Shown: positions 8,764 to 16,779, counted from the stretch's first letter. The stretch: 34,849 bases of DNA from Chroococcidiopsidaceae cyanobacterium CP_BM_ER_R8_30 (GCA_019244235.1 JAFASY010000100.1:1-34849); one strand, 5' to 3'. Notes: generated from the sequence alone by a model not told the origin. Numbers and translations are program-made.

Positions 8764-9648
8764 ATGAGCAGTTTAACGGTGTCAAATTTAGCTGCAGCTG
8801 GTTCGCTTGGTCTTTCTGCGTTCGATGCTTCATCAAGAGTTGAACTGCGACCTGACTGGACGGAGGATGAACTGCAAGCGGTGTTTCGATCTGTTTATCG
8901 TCAGGTGTTAGGCAACGACTACGTGATGAAATCTGAGCGCCTCACCTCGGCTGAGTCTCTGCTTCGACAAGGAAGCATTAGTGTCAGAGATTTTGTTCGC
9001 GCTGTTGCTAAATCAGAGCTATACAAATCAAAGTTTTTCTATTCAAATTCAAATCAACGCTTTGCCGAACTTAACTTTAAGCATTTGTTGGGTCGGCCTC
9101 CCTACGATGAAGCTGAACTTGCTTTCCACACCAGTCTTTGCGAACTAAAGGGCTACGATGCTGAGATCGATTCTTACATCGACAGCATCGAGTATGAAAA
9201 TAAATTCGGCAATAATGTTGTACCTTACTACGCCGGATTTATAGTTGAGCCAGGGGTGAGAACAGTTGGCTTTAACCGCATGTTTCGCCTCTATCGTGGT
9301 TATGCCAGCAGTGATCGCGGTTCGGTTGGCGGAAAATCTCCTCGCCTCGTACGTGAACTTGGTCAAAATCAGGCTTCCACAATTGTCAAGCCCTCTGGTG
9401 GTAGTGGAGCAGGATGGAAATATGGCGCTGCCATTCCCAAAGATGCCGCATCGAGAAAAGCCCTTGGTGGTACAGATGAGGAAAGTGGGCGAGTCTATCG
9501 TATTGAGGTGACAGGAATTCTTCAACCCGGCTATCCTAAGGTGCGCCGCAGTAGCACAGCCTTCTTGGTGCCTTACGAGCGGCTATCTGAAAAAATCCAG
9601 CAGATCACTAAAAAGGGTGGCAGGATCGTCAGCGTGACACCAGCCTAA
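8764..9648 (+). CDS. cpcC: Phycobilisome rod linker polypeptide CpcC
   Basis: Links phycocyanin hexamers into rods and tunes their absorbance. Residues about 35-170 form the linker (PBS_linker_poly) domain, with [36 protein letters not shown] and [12 protein letters not shown]. The last 55 residues, from [14 protein letters not shown], form a CpcD-like domain ending [10 protein letters not shown]. This two-domain order and 294 aa length are typical of the roughly 33-35 kDa core-distal rod linker. It is separated from cpcA by the hairpin and from the next gene by a repeat-containing spacer. The start at 8764 gives the usual short, variable N-terminal arm. Confidence 0.95.
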   Translation: MSSLTVSNLAAAGSLGLSAFDASSRVELRPDWTEDELQAVFRSVYRQVLGNDYVMKSERLTSAESLLRQGSISVRDFVRAVAKSELYKSKFFYSNSNQRFAELNFKHLLGRPPYDEAELAFHTSLCELKGYDAEIDSYIDSIEYENKFGNNVVPYYAGFIVEPGVRTVGFNRMFRLYRGYASSDRGSVGGKSPRLVRELGQNQASTIVKPSGGSGAGWKYGAAIPKDAASRKALGGTDEESGRVYRIEVTGILQPGYPKVRRSSTAFLVPYERLSEKIQQITKKGGRIVSVTPA

Positions 9649-9672
9649 GGAGATGGGGAGATGGGGAGATGT
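9649..9672 (+). repeat. Short tandem repeat (GGGGAGAT units)
   Basis: Directly after the cpcC stop codon, GGAGATG/GGGAGATG is repeated three times in tandem. Such short tandem repeat tracts are frequent between genes in large cyanobacterial genomes. Related words occur near 2740, 25791-25826 and 32105. No function is evident. Confidence 0.8.
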
Positions 9673-9758
9673 AAGACTGTGATCAGGCATCGGAGTTTAA
9701 GAATTTTTTCCCCTCCTCACCCCCTCCAGTTAATTCAATTGCAGGAGATATCTTAACT

Positions 9759-10130
9759 ATGTTTGGTCAAACCGCCCTTGGTAGTGGTCGACTCAGTAAT
9801 GCAGAAAATCGGATGTTTCGCTACGAGGTGGAGGGCATGCGTCAGACTTATGAGAATGACCAGCTCAGCTATCCCATTCGCAGTAGTGGTAGTTTTTTTA
9901 TCACAGTGTCCTACAACCGTATGAATGAAGAAATGCAGCGGATTCATCGGATGGGGGGCAAAATTGTTAGTATTCAGCCTTTGAGTCTTGAAGGTAATGC
10001 TCAAGCAAAAAGCGAAGCCATAACAGCAAATCAAAACCTTGCAGCTGAAGGCAAAAATAAAGCTGCAGGAGCCCAGAAAGACATTAAAGCTAATGACAAA
10101 GCCGATAGAGGTGCTGCATCAGAGCAGTAA
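9759..10130 (+). CDS. cpcD: CpcD-type rod-capping linker with Ala/Lys-rich tail
   Basis: The first 78 residues are a full CpcD domain (MFGQTALGSGRLSNAENRMF at the start, then FITVSYNRMNEEMQRI and GGKIVSIQPL), the small linker that caps the distal end of phycocyanin rods. A 45-residue hydrophilic tail rich in Ala, Lys, Asn, Gln and Glu follows; it has no recognisable domain and is probably disordered or helical. Normal CpcD ends where the tail begins. The next gene is a normal-length copy about as similar as a tandem duplicate. A stop-codon loss followed by extension is one origin. Whether both caps are used, perhaps under different light or nutrient states, is unknown. Confidence 0.88.
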   Translation: MFGQTALGSGRLSNAENRMFRYEVEGMRQTYENDQLSYPIRSSGSFFITVSYNRMNEEMQRIHRMGGKIVSIQPLSLEGNAQAKSEAITANQNLAAEGKNKAAGAQKDIKANDKADRGAASEQ

Positions 10131-10172
10131 TCAGAAAGTTAAATCATAAGACGACTGGGAGGCATAATAGCA

Positions 10173-10406
10173 ATGTTTGGTCAAACAACAGTTGGTAGCG
10201 GTGGTATCTCCTCAAATGCTAGCCGTGTCTACCGTTATGAAGTCGTTGGCTTACGGCAAAACGAAGAGAACGATAAGAATAACTATGAGATTCGGCGCAG
10301 TGGCAGTGTGTTTATCACAGTGCCCTACAACCGTATGAGTGAAGAAATGCAGCGGATTTTGCGCATGGGCGGCAAAATCGTTAGCATTAAGCCCTTGACA
10401 GTATAA
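10173..10406 (+). CDS. cpcD: Rod-capping linker CpcD (normal length)
   Basis: A 77 aa single-domain linker that terminates phycocyanin rods. It contains VYRYEVVGLRQNEEND, FITVPYNRMSEEMQRI and GGKIVSIKPLTV, with the usual family length. It is preceded by a GGGAGG ribosome binding site and follows its tailed paralogue by 42 nt. The two share most residues of the domain, including the whole YNRMxEEMQRIxRMGGKIVSIxPL block, which points to tandem duplication inside the operon. Confidence 0.95.
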   Translation: MFGQTTVGSGGISSNASRVYRYEVVGLRQNEENDKNNYEIRRSGSVFITVPYNRMSEEMQRILRMGGKIVSIKPLTV

Positions 10407-10457
10407 ACAGCCCTCTAGGCGACTGGCTAGACCACGAGCGACCGTTGTATTACACCT

Positions 10458-11330
10458 ATGCTGGAGACTAATTCAGAGGAACAGCCCGAAACGAATGCAC
10501 AGGTGCTCACCGTGGAACAGGCGATTGCCAACCTGCAGCACGAAGACTTAAGTCTCCGCTACTATGCTGCCTGGTGGTTGGGCAAATTCCGCGTCCGCGA
10601 TCCAGCAGCCGTAGATGCATTGATCGCGGCGCTAGAGGATGAAGCTCACCGGATAGCACTGGGAGGTTATCCCCTACGTCGGAATGCCGCACGGGCCCTA
10701 GGAAAACTGGGAGACCAACGAGCTGTACCTGGACTTATTCGTTGTTTAGACTGCTCCGACTACTATGTGCGGGAAGCCGCAGCTCAGTCACTGGAAATGC
10801 TCGGCAATCCAGCCGCAGTTCCAGCACTGATACAGCTCTTGGAAGGTGGTGTGGCAGCGGCTCAGCAAGTCCCAGGAAGGCCTCACCTAGCTCAGCCTTA
10901 TGAGGCTGTATTAGAAGCTTTGGGCTCTCTTCAAGCTAGAGTAGCAGTTCCCCTAATTCAACCCTTTCTCGACCATCCAATAGCACGGGTAAAGTACGCC
11001 GCCTTACGAGCGATGTATCAGTTAACTGAGGATGATACCTATGGGCAACGCCTAGTGCAAGCTCTAGAGGAGGGTGACATGAAATTGCGTCGGGTGGTGC
11101 TGTTGGACTTAGGTGCAATTGGTTATCTTCCAGCAGCTGAATCGATTGCTCAATGCTCGGTGGAAAATAGCTTTAAACTTATCGCCCTCAAAGGACTGCT
11201 AGAGCATGGAATTGAAGAAGTCAAGCTGCGATCCGCTGTCGCACGGGGTCCCTTGTTCGTTGATCCTCGATCTTCGCATCTGCCTGACACTGCCATCCAG
11301 GTGATGAACCTGATGGATTCTCTGTTATGA
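10458..11330 (+). CDS. cpcE: Phycocyanobilin lyase subunit CpcE
   Basis: With CpcF it forms the heterodimeric lyase that attaches phycocyanobilin to Cys84 of CpcA. The 290 aa protein is built of HEAT-like (PBS lyase) repeats of about 30 residues, for example YYAAWWLGKFRVRDPAAVDA, ALGKLGDQRAVPGLIRCL and SLEMLGNPAAVPALIQLL. The C-terminus (SSHLPDTAIQVMNLMDSLL) is typical of CpcE. It follows cpcD by 51 nt and precedes cpcF by 16 nt, so the two subunits are probably translated together. PecE is the close alternative, but a cpc operon and a phycocyanin alpha target fit CpcE. Confidence 0.94.
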   Translation: MLETNSEEQPETNAQVLTVEQAIANLQHEDLSLRYYAAWWLGKFRVRDPAAVDALIAALEDEAHRIALGGYPLRRNAARALGKLGDQRAVPGLIRCLDCSDYYVREAAAQSLEMLGNPAAVPALIQLLEGGVAAAQQVPGRPHLAQPYEAVLEALGSLQARVAVPLIQPFLDHPIARVKYAALRAMYQLTEDDTYGQRLVQALEEGDMKLRRVVLLDLGAIGYLPAAESIAQCSVENSFKLIALKGLLEHGIEEVKLRSAVARGPLFVDPRSSHLPDTAIQVMNLMDSLL

Positions 11331-11346
11331 AGCTGCCAGCACTCTC

Positions 11347-11988
11347 ATGACTGATGCCTCTGCCCAAACTCAAGAATTGATTCGTGCTGTTACACAAGCA
11401 GACTCTCCTGCTCGACTGATAGCGGCAGTGCAAAAACTGGCTATGGCAAAAGATCGGGCAGGGATTTCCACTCTGATTGCCGTACTGGGCTATAACAACC
11501 CAACTGCTGCAACTATTGCAGTTAAAGGGCTGATCCAGTTGGGTCAGTCAGCGGTACAACCCCTGATGGAACAGTTGGATGAGTACAACTATGGGGCGAG
11601 GGCTTATGCAATTCGAGCGTTAGCTGCGATTGCGGACCCCCGCGCCTTAGATGTCTTAATAACAGCAGCGGCAACAGACTTTGCTCCTAGTGTTCGCCGC
11701 GCTGCGGCTTCGGGATTGGGAAGCCTGCACTGGAGCGAACTTGCTTCTCAACAACGCCAATCAGCTCAAGCCAAAGCCCAAAAAACGCTGCTATCAGTCT
11801 CCCAAGATCCAGATTGGTCGATTCGTTACGCGGCTGTTGTCGGCTTGCAAGCTCTCTCCACCATACCTGACTTGACTCAGCCAATTCAGGCACAGTTTGA
11901 GCAAATGGTTCAGAATGAGCCAGATTTAGCAGTTCGCGCTCGCGTTCAGTTGGCAAGAGCAAGAGCTCAAACAGGAATTTGTACATAA
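11347..11988 (+). CDS. cpcF: Phycocyanobilin lyase subunit CpcF
   Basis: The smaller partner of the CpcE/CpcF lyase for alpha-Cys84. The 213 aa protein consists of HEAT-like repeats, including ISTLIAVLGYNNPTAATIAV, LDEYNYGARAYAIRALAAI (a block conserved in CpcF) and WSIRYAAVVGLQAL. The length and the position directly after cpcE are standard. No membrane segment or signal peptide is seen. The protein is expected to act in the cytoplasm on newly made CpcA before rod assembly. Confidence 0.94.
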   Translation: MTDASAQTQELIRAVTQADSPARLIAAVQKLAMAKDRAGISTLIAVLGYNNPTAATIAVKGLIQLGQSAVQPLMEQLDEYNYGARAYAIRALAAIADPRALDVLITAAATDFAPSVRRAAASGLGSLHWSELASQQRQSAQAKAQKTLLSVSQDPDWSIRYAAVVGLQALSTIPDLTQPIQAQFEQMVQNEPDLAVRARVQLARARAQTGICT

Positions 11989-12015
11989 ATCATAGGTAAA
12001 AACAGGTTAATTAAG

Positions 12016-12852
12016 ATGTCAATACCATTACTAGAAGTCACACCAACCTCTCAGAACCAGCGCGTTGACGGCTATGAAGTACCCGATGAGGACGAGCCAA
12101 AACTTTATCGAACGACAGCTGCTACCTCAGACACGGCAATTAAGGAGTTGATCTGGGCATCTTATCGACAAATCTTTGGCGAACATTTAATACTGGAAAG
12201 CTATCGGCAACCCTTTCTCGAGTCCCAGTTGCGAAATCGAGCTATTACCGTGCGAGATTTTATCCGCGGCTTGGGTAAATCTGATGTCTACCGAGAATTG
12301 GTGGGGGAAACTAATTCCAACTATCGCTTAGTTGATATTACCTTTAAGCGGTTTTTGGGACGCGCCACTTATAGCAAAGATGAGCAGATTTCCTGGTCGA
12401 TTGTGATTGCTACACGTGGATTAAACGGCTTCATCGATGCCCTAGTTGATAGCGATGAGTACCGCCAGAACTTTGGTAATGACATCGTGCCCTACCAACG
12501 GCGTCGCTACAAAGGGCGACCCTTCAACTTGGTTAACCCACGTTACGGCACTGACTGGCGCGATCGGCAAAGCTTACAATCTTTGCAGGGCCGTTCTTTC
12601 TACCAAGTCCGATCAGGAGCCCTAAGTAAGCAAGAGATTCGTCAAGCAATTCCTGCTAGCTTTCTCTCAATGGCTGAGAGTATCTCGCCAAGCGAACTCA
12701 ACTATCAGCGTACGCGAGATCGGGCACTTGCTCAAGTCAGAAACATTCGGCTTCTAGATATGACCCGTGAGGAAAATAGTCTAGAACGCACGGTCAAGCC
12801 AAAGGAGGTGGCTCTACCCTACCGTTATATCCCCTCAAACCCTAAAATCTAG
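12016..12852 (+). CDS. cpcG1: Phycobilisome rod-core linker CpcG, copy 1
   Basis: Attaches a phycocyanin rod to the allophycocyanin core. It starts MSIPLLEVTPTSQNQRVDGY, the conserved CpcG N-terminus. The linker domain (about residues 40-180) contains [48 protein letters not shown] and VPYQRRRYKGRPFNLVNPRYG. At 278 aa it is the longest of the three copies and has an extra C-terminal region. The C-terminus is hydrophilic, so this is a core-binding CpcG and not the membrane-anchored CpcL/CpcG2 type of Synechocystis. It is first of three tandem copies. Confidence 0.95.
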   Translation: MSIPLLEVTPTSQNQRVDGYEVPDEDEPKLYRTTAATSDTAIKELIWASYRQIFGEHLILESYRQPFLESQLRNRAITVRDFIRGLGKSDVYRELVGETNSNYRLVDITFKRFLGRATYSKDEQISWSIVIATRGLNGFIDALVDSDEYRQNFGNDIVPYQRRRYKGRPFNLVNPRYGTDWRDRQSLQSLQGRSFYQVRSGALSKQEIRQAIPASFLSMAESISPSELNYQRTRDRALAQVRNIRLLDMTREENSLERTVKPKEVALPYRYIPSNPKI

Positions 12853-12864
12853 GAGACCACTCTA

Positions 12865-13611
12865 ATGTCAATTCCTCTACTCGAATATCAACCCAGTTCC
12901 CAAAACCAGCGCGTAGCTGGTTACGAAGTCCCTAACGAGGATACACCTTGGATTTATCGGCTAGAAGACTGTGCCTCTGCTGATGAAATTCAGGAATTGA
13001 TTTGGGCAGCATATCGTCAAGTTTTTAGCGAACACGAAACCCTACAATTTCACCGCCAGATTCAACTAGAATCTCAGCTGAAAAACCGAGCCATTACTGT
13101 GCGCGACTTTATCAGAGGTCTGGCAAAGTCTGAGACGTTTCGTCGTTTGGTCATTGAACCCAATTCTAACTATCGACTGGTTGAACTCTGTCTCAAACGA
13201 CTATTAGGTCGGTCTTCTTACAATAAAGACGAAGAGATTGCATGGTCTATCAAGATCGCTACACTGGGTTGGGGTCGCTTTGTCGATGCCCTGGTAGACA
13301 GTGAGGAGTATTTGAGCAACTTTGGTGAAACTGTAGTGCCTTATCAGCGTCGTCGCTTTAAAGACCGACCGATTAACCTTGTGACACCTCGCTATGGCAA
13401 CTACTGGCGCGACAAGCTGGAAAACGAACGCTATAAATGGGGCGATGTGCGGAACTTCCTAGATATAGCGCGTTCCCTAAACCTGAATCCAGTTATTCCT
13501 CAGCCCGTCCAGACCGCTAACATCAGCATTCCCGACATGACAAGGGATAATAAGCAAGAAGGGGCGGTCGTTTCTGTCAACCCTTCTGCTAGCTTTCCAG
13601 TAAGACTTTAA
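12865..13611 (+). CDS. cpcG2: Phycobilisome rod-core linker CpcG, copy 2
   Basis: Second tandem rod-core linker, 248 aa, beginning 12 nt after copy 1. It shares the N-terminus [20 protein letters not shown] and the linker blocks [49 protein letters not shown] and [21 protein letters not shown]. The C-terminal 60 residues diverge from copies 1 and 3, and that is the part expected to contact different sites on the core. No hydrophobic C-terminal helix is present, so it is not a CpcL. Numbering here follows gene order only and does not imply orthology with any named CpcG2. Confidence 0.94.
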   Translation: MSIPLLEYQPSSQNQRVAGYEVPNEDTPWIYRLEDCASADEIQELIWAAYRQVFSEHETLQFHRQIQLESQLKNRAITVRDFIRGLAKSETFRRLVIEPNSNYRLVELCLKRLLGRSSYNKDEEIAWSIKIATLGWGRFVDALVDSEEYLSNFGETVVPYQRRRFKDRPINLVTPRYGNYWRDKLENERYKWGDVRNFLDIARSLNLNPVIPQPVQTANISIPDMTRDNKQEGAVVSVNPSASFPVRL

Positions 13612-13635
13612 CCTTAATTAGACGGAGATCTCAGT

Positions 13636-14397
13636 ATGGCACTGCCCTTGCTTCAATACAAACCGACAACGCAAAATCACCGAGTCGCTAGCTTCGGAGC
13701 TGCGGATCAGGATGAAGAAACCCCATATACCTACCGGATTGAAGACGCCGATTCTGTGACTGCAATTCAAGAACTGATTTGGGCTGCTTATCGCCAAGTT
13801 TTCAGTGAGCATGAGATCCTCAAAGCTAACCGTCAACTCCAACTCGAATCCCAACTAAAGAATCGCAGCATCACTGTGCGAGACTTTATCAGAGGGTTGG
13901 CGAAGTCAGAGCGATTTTACGAGCTGGTTGTTTCAGTCAATAACAACTATCGTCTCGCAGATATCTGTCTCAAGCGCTTGCTAGGTCGAAGTGCGTACAG
14001 CAAGGACGAAGAAATCGTCTGGTCAATTAAAACTGCAACAAAGGGATTCTACGGCTTTGTTGATGCCTTGATAGACAGCGAGGAGTATACCGACGCGTTT
14101 GGGGATAACACTGTACCCTACCAGCGCAAGCGGGTGGAAGGACGCCCCTTCAATTTAGTAACACCTCGGTACGGGGAAGAGTTCCGCGAGCAGGTTGGCA
14201 CAGTTAAGACTGACTGGCGGTTCGCGCTGGAGGATTTCTACAGCCGCAAGAGTCAGGAAAGACGACTGCCCGAAGGCGATCCTCGCAAGTACAGTGACAT
14301 GGCAGCAGCGATCGCAGCAAAGCCCAACTATGCTCAGCGCCTCTCTGCCTTTGACATCGACTATCTAAAGCAAGTACCTGTGCGAGGCAAGCGCTAG
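13636..14397 (+). CDS. cpcG3: Phycobilisome rod-core linker CpcG, copy 3
   Basis: Third tandem rod-core linker, 253 aa, with a GGAGAT ribosome binding site before ATG 13636. The N-terminus [20 protein letters not shown] and the blocks [38 protein letters not shown] and [13 protein letters not shown] are closest to copy 2. The C-terminus is distinct, ending [18 protein letters not shown]. Three copies imply at least three rod classes per core, as in heterocystous cyanobacteria with multi-cylinder cores. It is the last gene of the operon and is followed by the terminator at 14426. Confidence 0.94.
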   Translation: MALPLLQYKPTTQNHRVASFGAADQDEETPYTYRIEDADSVTAIQELIWAAYRQVFSEHEILKANRQLQLESQLKNRSITVRDFIRGLAKSERFYELVVSVNNNYRLADICLKRLLGRSAYSKDEEIVWSIKTATKGFYGFVDALIDSEEYTDAFGDNTVPYQRKRVEGRPFNLVTPRYGEEFREQVGTVKTDWRFALEDFYSRKSQERRLPEGDPRKYSDMAAAIAAKPNYAQRLSAFDIDYLKQVPVRGKR

Positions 14398-14425
14398 GGT
14401 TTAAAAACAGGAAAGCTGAATCATA

Positions 14426-14520
14426 ACTGGGTCTAGTTTTGATGTTGAAGCGACAATTAGCTGGCATATGTTTGTCAGTTATTCGTCGAGAAGAGTGAAA
14501 ACTAGACCCAGTCATTTTTT
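14426..14520 (+). terminator. Long-stem terminator of the phycocyanin operon
   Basis: ACTGGGTCTAGTTTT (14426-14440) pairs perfectly over 15 bp with AAAACTAGACCCAGT (14498-14512), followed by CATTTTTT. The 57-nt interior pairs further: CGACAATTAGCTG (14451-14463) is 10/13 complementary to CAGTTATTCGTCG (14476-14488). It lies 28 nt after the cpcG3 stop. The interior carries AGCGACAATTAGCTGGCA, very like the TnsB-type sites of the neighbouring transposon, so the hairpin may itself be of mobile-element origin. Confidence 0.8.
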
Positions 14521-14615
14521 CAATTCCTTCGACCCAAGCTAACAGATAAAGAAGCTTTAAGGGACATATGTTGGGGCTCTCAGTCGAGAATCTGTCAGTG
14601 AACGCGCTGAATATA

Positions 14616-14824
14616 TGTAGAGCGACAAATTAAATGACCACATCGACAAATTATTTGTCAAAATCATAGGTCAACTGGAACCTTTACTCAGGAAGCTTTT
14701 GGACTTTATAGAGCTTGGAAGCTATAAGTCTTGCAACCCGACGAATTGTTTGTCCTTTTTCAGGATAGCGACAAATTAGCTGTCATTTGTTAAGGCAGCG
14801 ACAAATTGAATGTCATTTGTTAAG
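14616..14824 (+). repeat. Left-end TnsB-type binding sites
   Basis: At least four copies of a GCGACAAATTA-type site are seen: near 14622, 14645 (TCGACAAATTATTTGTC), 14768 and 14798. The last two are a direct repeat with 30 bp period, AGCGACAAATTAGCTGTCAT and AGCGACAAATTGAATGTCAT, about 25/28 identical over the unit to TTAAG. This matches the multiple transposase-binding repeats at the tnsB-proximal end of CAST elements. The last copy runs into a TATAAAT -10-like box just before the tnsB start, suggesting autoregulation. Confidence 0.75.
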
Positions 14825-14834
14825 TATGGTATAA

Positions 14835-15904
14835 ATGTACTATTCCTCTCAAGGGTTTAGCTACGTGAGTACCTTAGATGACCAGAATGTAACTGAAGCA
14901 GACGATTTAGATCTTGTAATTTTTGAGGACGAAGATGAGGAAATACTTCAGTTCGCTCTCGATCCTGTGATAGGACTCGAAAATGCCAGTGCTATTGAAG
15001 AGGATGAACCGAATCAAGTTTCTGAATGAGCGATTTTCCCTAGATCAAGAACTTAGATTGTCAGGTGAGCAGAGGCTCAAGTTAGAAATCATTCGGAGTC
15101 TAAAGGAGTCTTGCGATCACCTTACTTATGGCAAACGGTTGAAAGAAGCTGCTAAGAGGATAGGCAAATCTGAACGAACAGTCAGTCAAGGCTTGGCAGG
15201 AAGAGGGATTAGTAGCACTGAACCCAAGTTCAAGGACAGATAAGGGAAAACCACGCAAAAGTGATTACTGGTATACCCTGGCAGTCAAGACTTATAAAGC
15301 TGGGAATAAGGGTAGCGCTCGGAAGAAACGCAGTCAAACCGCTGAGACAATCAAAACACACGCCTATGAACTCTTTAAACAGGAGTTGCAGGATGATGTC
15401 GCTTGCTTGATGGCTCAGGGACTCCGGGGAGAAGACCTAGACTGGAAGATTCAAGAACTGATCCACAGCCGTGAAAAGGCAGGAGGGTTTGCCTTTTGGG
15501 TGAAGTATGGACAACCGCCGAGTAGCAGAACGGTCGAACGATGGCTAAAACCGATTGAACAGAAGCAATATCAGGCTAAGACAAGCCGTAGCCCAGGATG
15601 GCATGGTTCAGCGGGTGGAGTACTGAGAACCCGAGAAGGAAGAGAACTCAATTACACACACAGCAATGATATGTGGCAGGTCGATCACACTAAAGCGGAT
15701 ATTTTACTGGTAGATCAGGATGGAGAGGAAATTGGTCGCCCCTATTTGACAACAGTCATCGATTGCTACTCCCGTTGCATTGTGGGATTTTGGCTAGGAC
15801 TAAGCGCACCCAGTTTGCAGGTTGTTGCCCTGGCATTACGTCATGCGATGCTTCCCAAACGGTATGGATCAGAGTACGAGCTAAGGTGTAAATGGAGTAC
15901 TTAC
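14835..15904 (+). pseudogene. tnsB: Truncated, frameshifted transposase tnsB (type V-K CAST-like)
   Basis: The three consecutive frames read as one TnsB. An acidic N-terminus starts at 14835. After a shift near 15030-15055 comes RLSGEQRLKLEIIRSL and an HTH region, LKEAAKRIGKSERTV. After a second shift at about 15183 (probable loss of about 8 bp) the sequence continues VKAWQEEGLVAL, DKGKPRK and KTYKAGNKGS, then SRSPGWHGSAGG, MWQVDHTKADILLVDQDGE, TTVIDCYSRCIVGFWLG and ALRHAMLPKRYGSEYELRCK. These closely follow the ShCAST/AcCAST TnsB I remember. Homology stops at about 15904, before the FYTDGG block, so the second catalytic Asp and the Glu of the DDE triad are missing. It cannot encode an active transposase. 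Confidence 0.85.
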
Positions 15905-16153
15905 ATTGTGACGATCTAGAACTTTTCTAATCGACATAACTTTTGTGTCGAAATTAAAATGTAAATTCTCTATATTTTGTGGTGTAACATGACCAACGAG
16001 CCAGTCTTGAATACGAAGATCGTCACCTACTGCTAACTCTGGATTGTCTGTAAGTTCACCAACAGTGAGATGTCCACCTTTATTAGGGTTTCCGGTAAGA
16101 TTGATTAGAAGGTAGACTTTATATCTTATAGAAATTGGAGATTTGGATTCTCT
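15881..16153 (-). other. Start-less reading frame after the immunity gene
   Basis: The frame of the immunity gene continues open for 90 codons beyond its TAA and stops at 15881. It lacks ATG, GTG or TTG near its beginning. The translation looks like real protein: RYKVYLLINLTGNPNKGGHL, then VGDDLRIQDWLVGHVTP and FNFDTKVMSIRKVLDRHNV. I do not recognise the family. Its 3' end overlaps the tnsB breakpoint by about 20 bp, so it is probably the remains of a second small gene of the toxin/immunity module, such as another immunity gene, that has lost its start and perhaps its end. A suppressed stop or rare ATT start is less likely. Confidence 0.4.
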
Positions 16154-16495
16154 TTATATCATATTGGAAACAGCATCACATTCAACAAAATACTCGTATG
16201 ACTGTGGATCAAGCTGAAAATTGAGAAGCTTCTGAAAATACTCTATCTGTTCTGAAGTCTCCACAGGATAGCAATCATACATTGGATTGTCAGGAGAGAT
16301 TTCAAATAAGTGTTGCAGTTGTTCTATCTTGATATTATCTAAAACTTTTTCTCCAACTAGATTGCTTTCTTTTTTCTCAAACCAACGAAGTACTCTCTCA
16401 ACTTTCGGCTCTGATGTTTTCGCATCAATGATATCAACGGTGGTTGAAGGCGATATTTCCCCAATGAATTGTTGCTTTGACAAACCAGAACTCAT
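16154..16495 (-). CDS. Putative immunity protein for the E3-type rRNase toxin
   Basis: A 113 aa acidic soluble protein directly downstream of the toxin gene (32 nt gap, AAGGTAAGGTG before the ATG), the standard toxin-immunity order. The C-terminal half (DNPMYDCYPVETSEQIEY, then QSYEYFVECDA) loosely follows the pattern of cloacin/colicin E3 immunity proteins, which end with a similar EYFVSFD stretch. The match is weak and remembered, not computed. The N-terminal half (VDIIDAKTSEPKVERVLRWF) resembles immunity-type proteins of polymorphic toxin systems. If right, it binds the toxin tightly and protects the host ribosome. Base composition is AT-richer than the flanking operons, fitting acquired DNA. 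Confidence 0.6.
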   Translation of the reverse strand: MSSGLSKQQFIGEISPSTTVDIIDAKTSEPKVERVLRWFEKKESNLVGEKVLDNIKIEQLQHLFEISPDNPMYDCYPVETSEQIEYFQKLLNFQLDPQSYEYFVECDAVSNMI

Positions 16496-16527
16496 TTAAC
16501 ACCTTACCTTAAACATTAAAAAGATAA

Positions 16528-16779
16528 TTAAGGTTCTATTCGTGGACGGTTGGGATTAGCTGGTTTAGTTTGCTCACCTGTATCAGGATCGAACTCACCG
16601 AGATGATTTCCCCGTTTATCATATTTTTCTACTCTACCATGCAGAGAATCCCACTCATAAATACATTCTTCATCCTTCCATCTCTTACGAAGCCCACCTC
16701 CCAATATAGGAGTCTTAGGTTTGACAATTCTAGCTTGGGGAAAGGCTGGTAGAAGCTTGGGGGGTGGTATATAACTCAC
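16528..16779 (-). CDS. Free-standing colicin E3-type 16S rRNase toxin domain
   Basis: The 83 aa product is a proline-rich lead of about 25 residues followed by a domain matching the cytotoxic RNase of colicin E3/E4/E6 and cloacin DF13, which cuts 16S rRNA in the decoding site. Visible blocks are GGGLRKRWKDEECIYEWDSL, HGRVEKYDKRGNHLGEFDPD and TGEQTKPANPNRPR. The catalytic residues of colicin E3 are all present: Asp44, His47, Glu51, His59 and Arg78. No translocation or receptor domain precedes it. The start is a GTG without a good ribosome binding site, and the frame is closed nine codons upstream. It may be a stand-alone toxin of a toxin-antitoxin pair or the orphan C-terminus of a lost polymorphic toxin. 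Confidence 0.75.
   Translation of the reverse strand: MSYIPPPKLLPAFPQARIVKPKTPILGGGLRKRWKDEECIYEWDSLHGRVEKYDKRGNHLGEFDPDTGEQTKPANPNRPRIEP

Noticed and set aside
14441..14520. True left end of the transposon at 14444
   Set aside because: The TGTTGAAGCGAC start has seven rather than six bases before GCGAC and sits inside a perfect terminator stem. The end at 14616 fits the spacing of the right end better.
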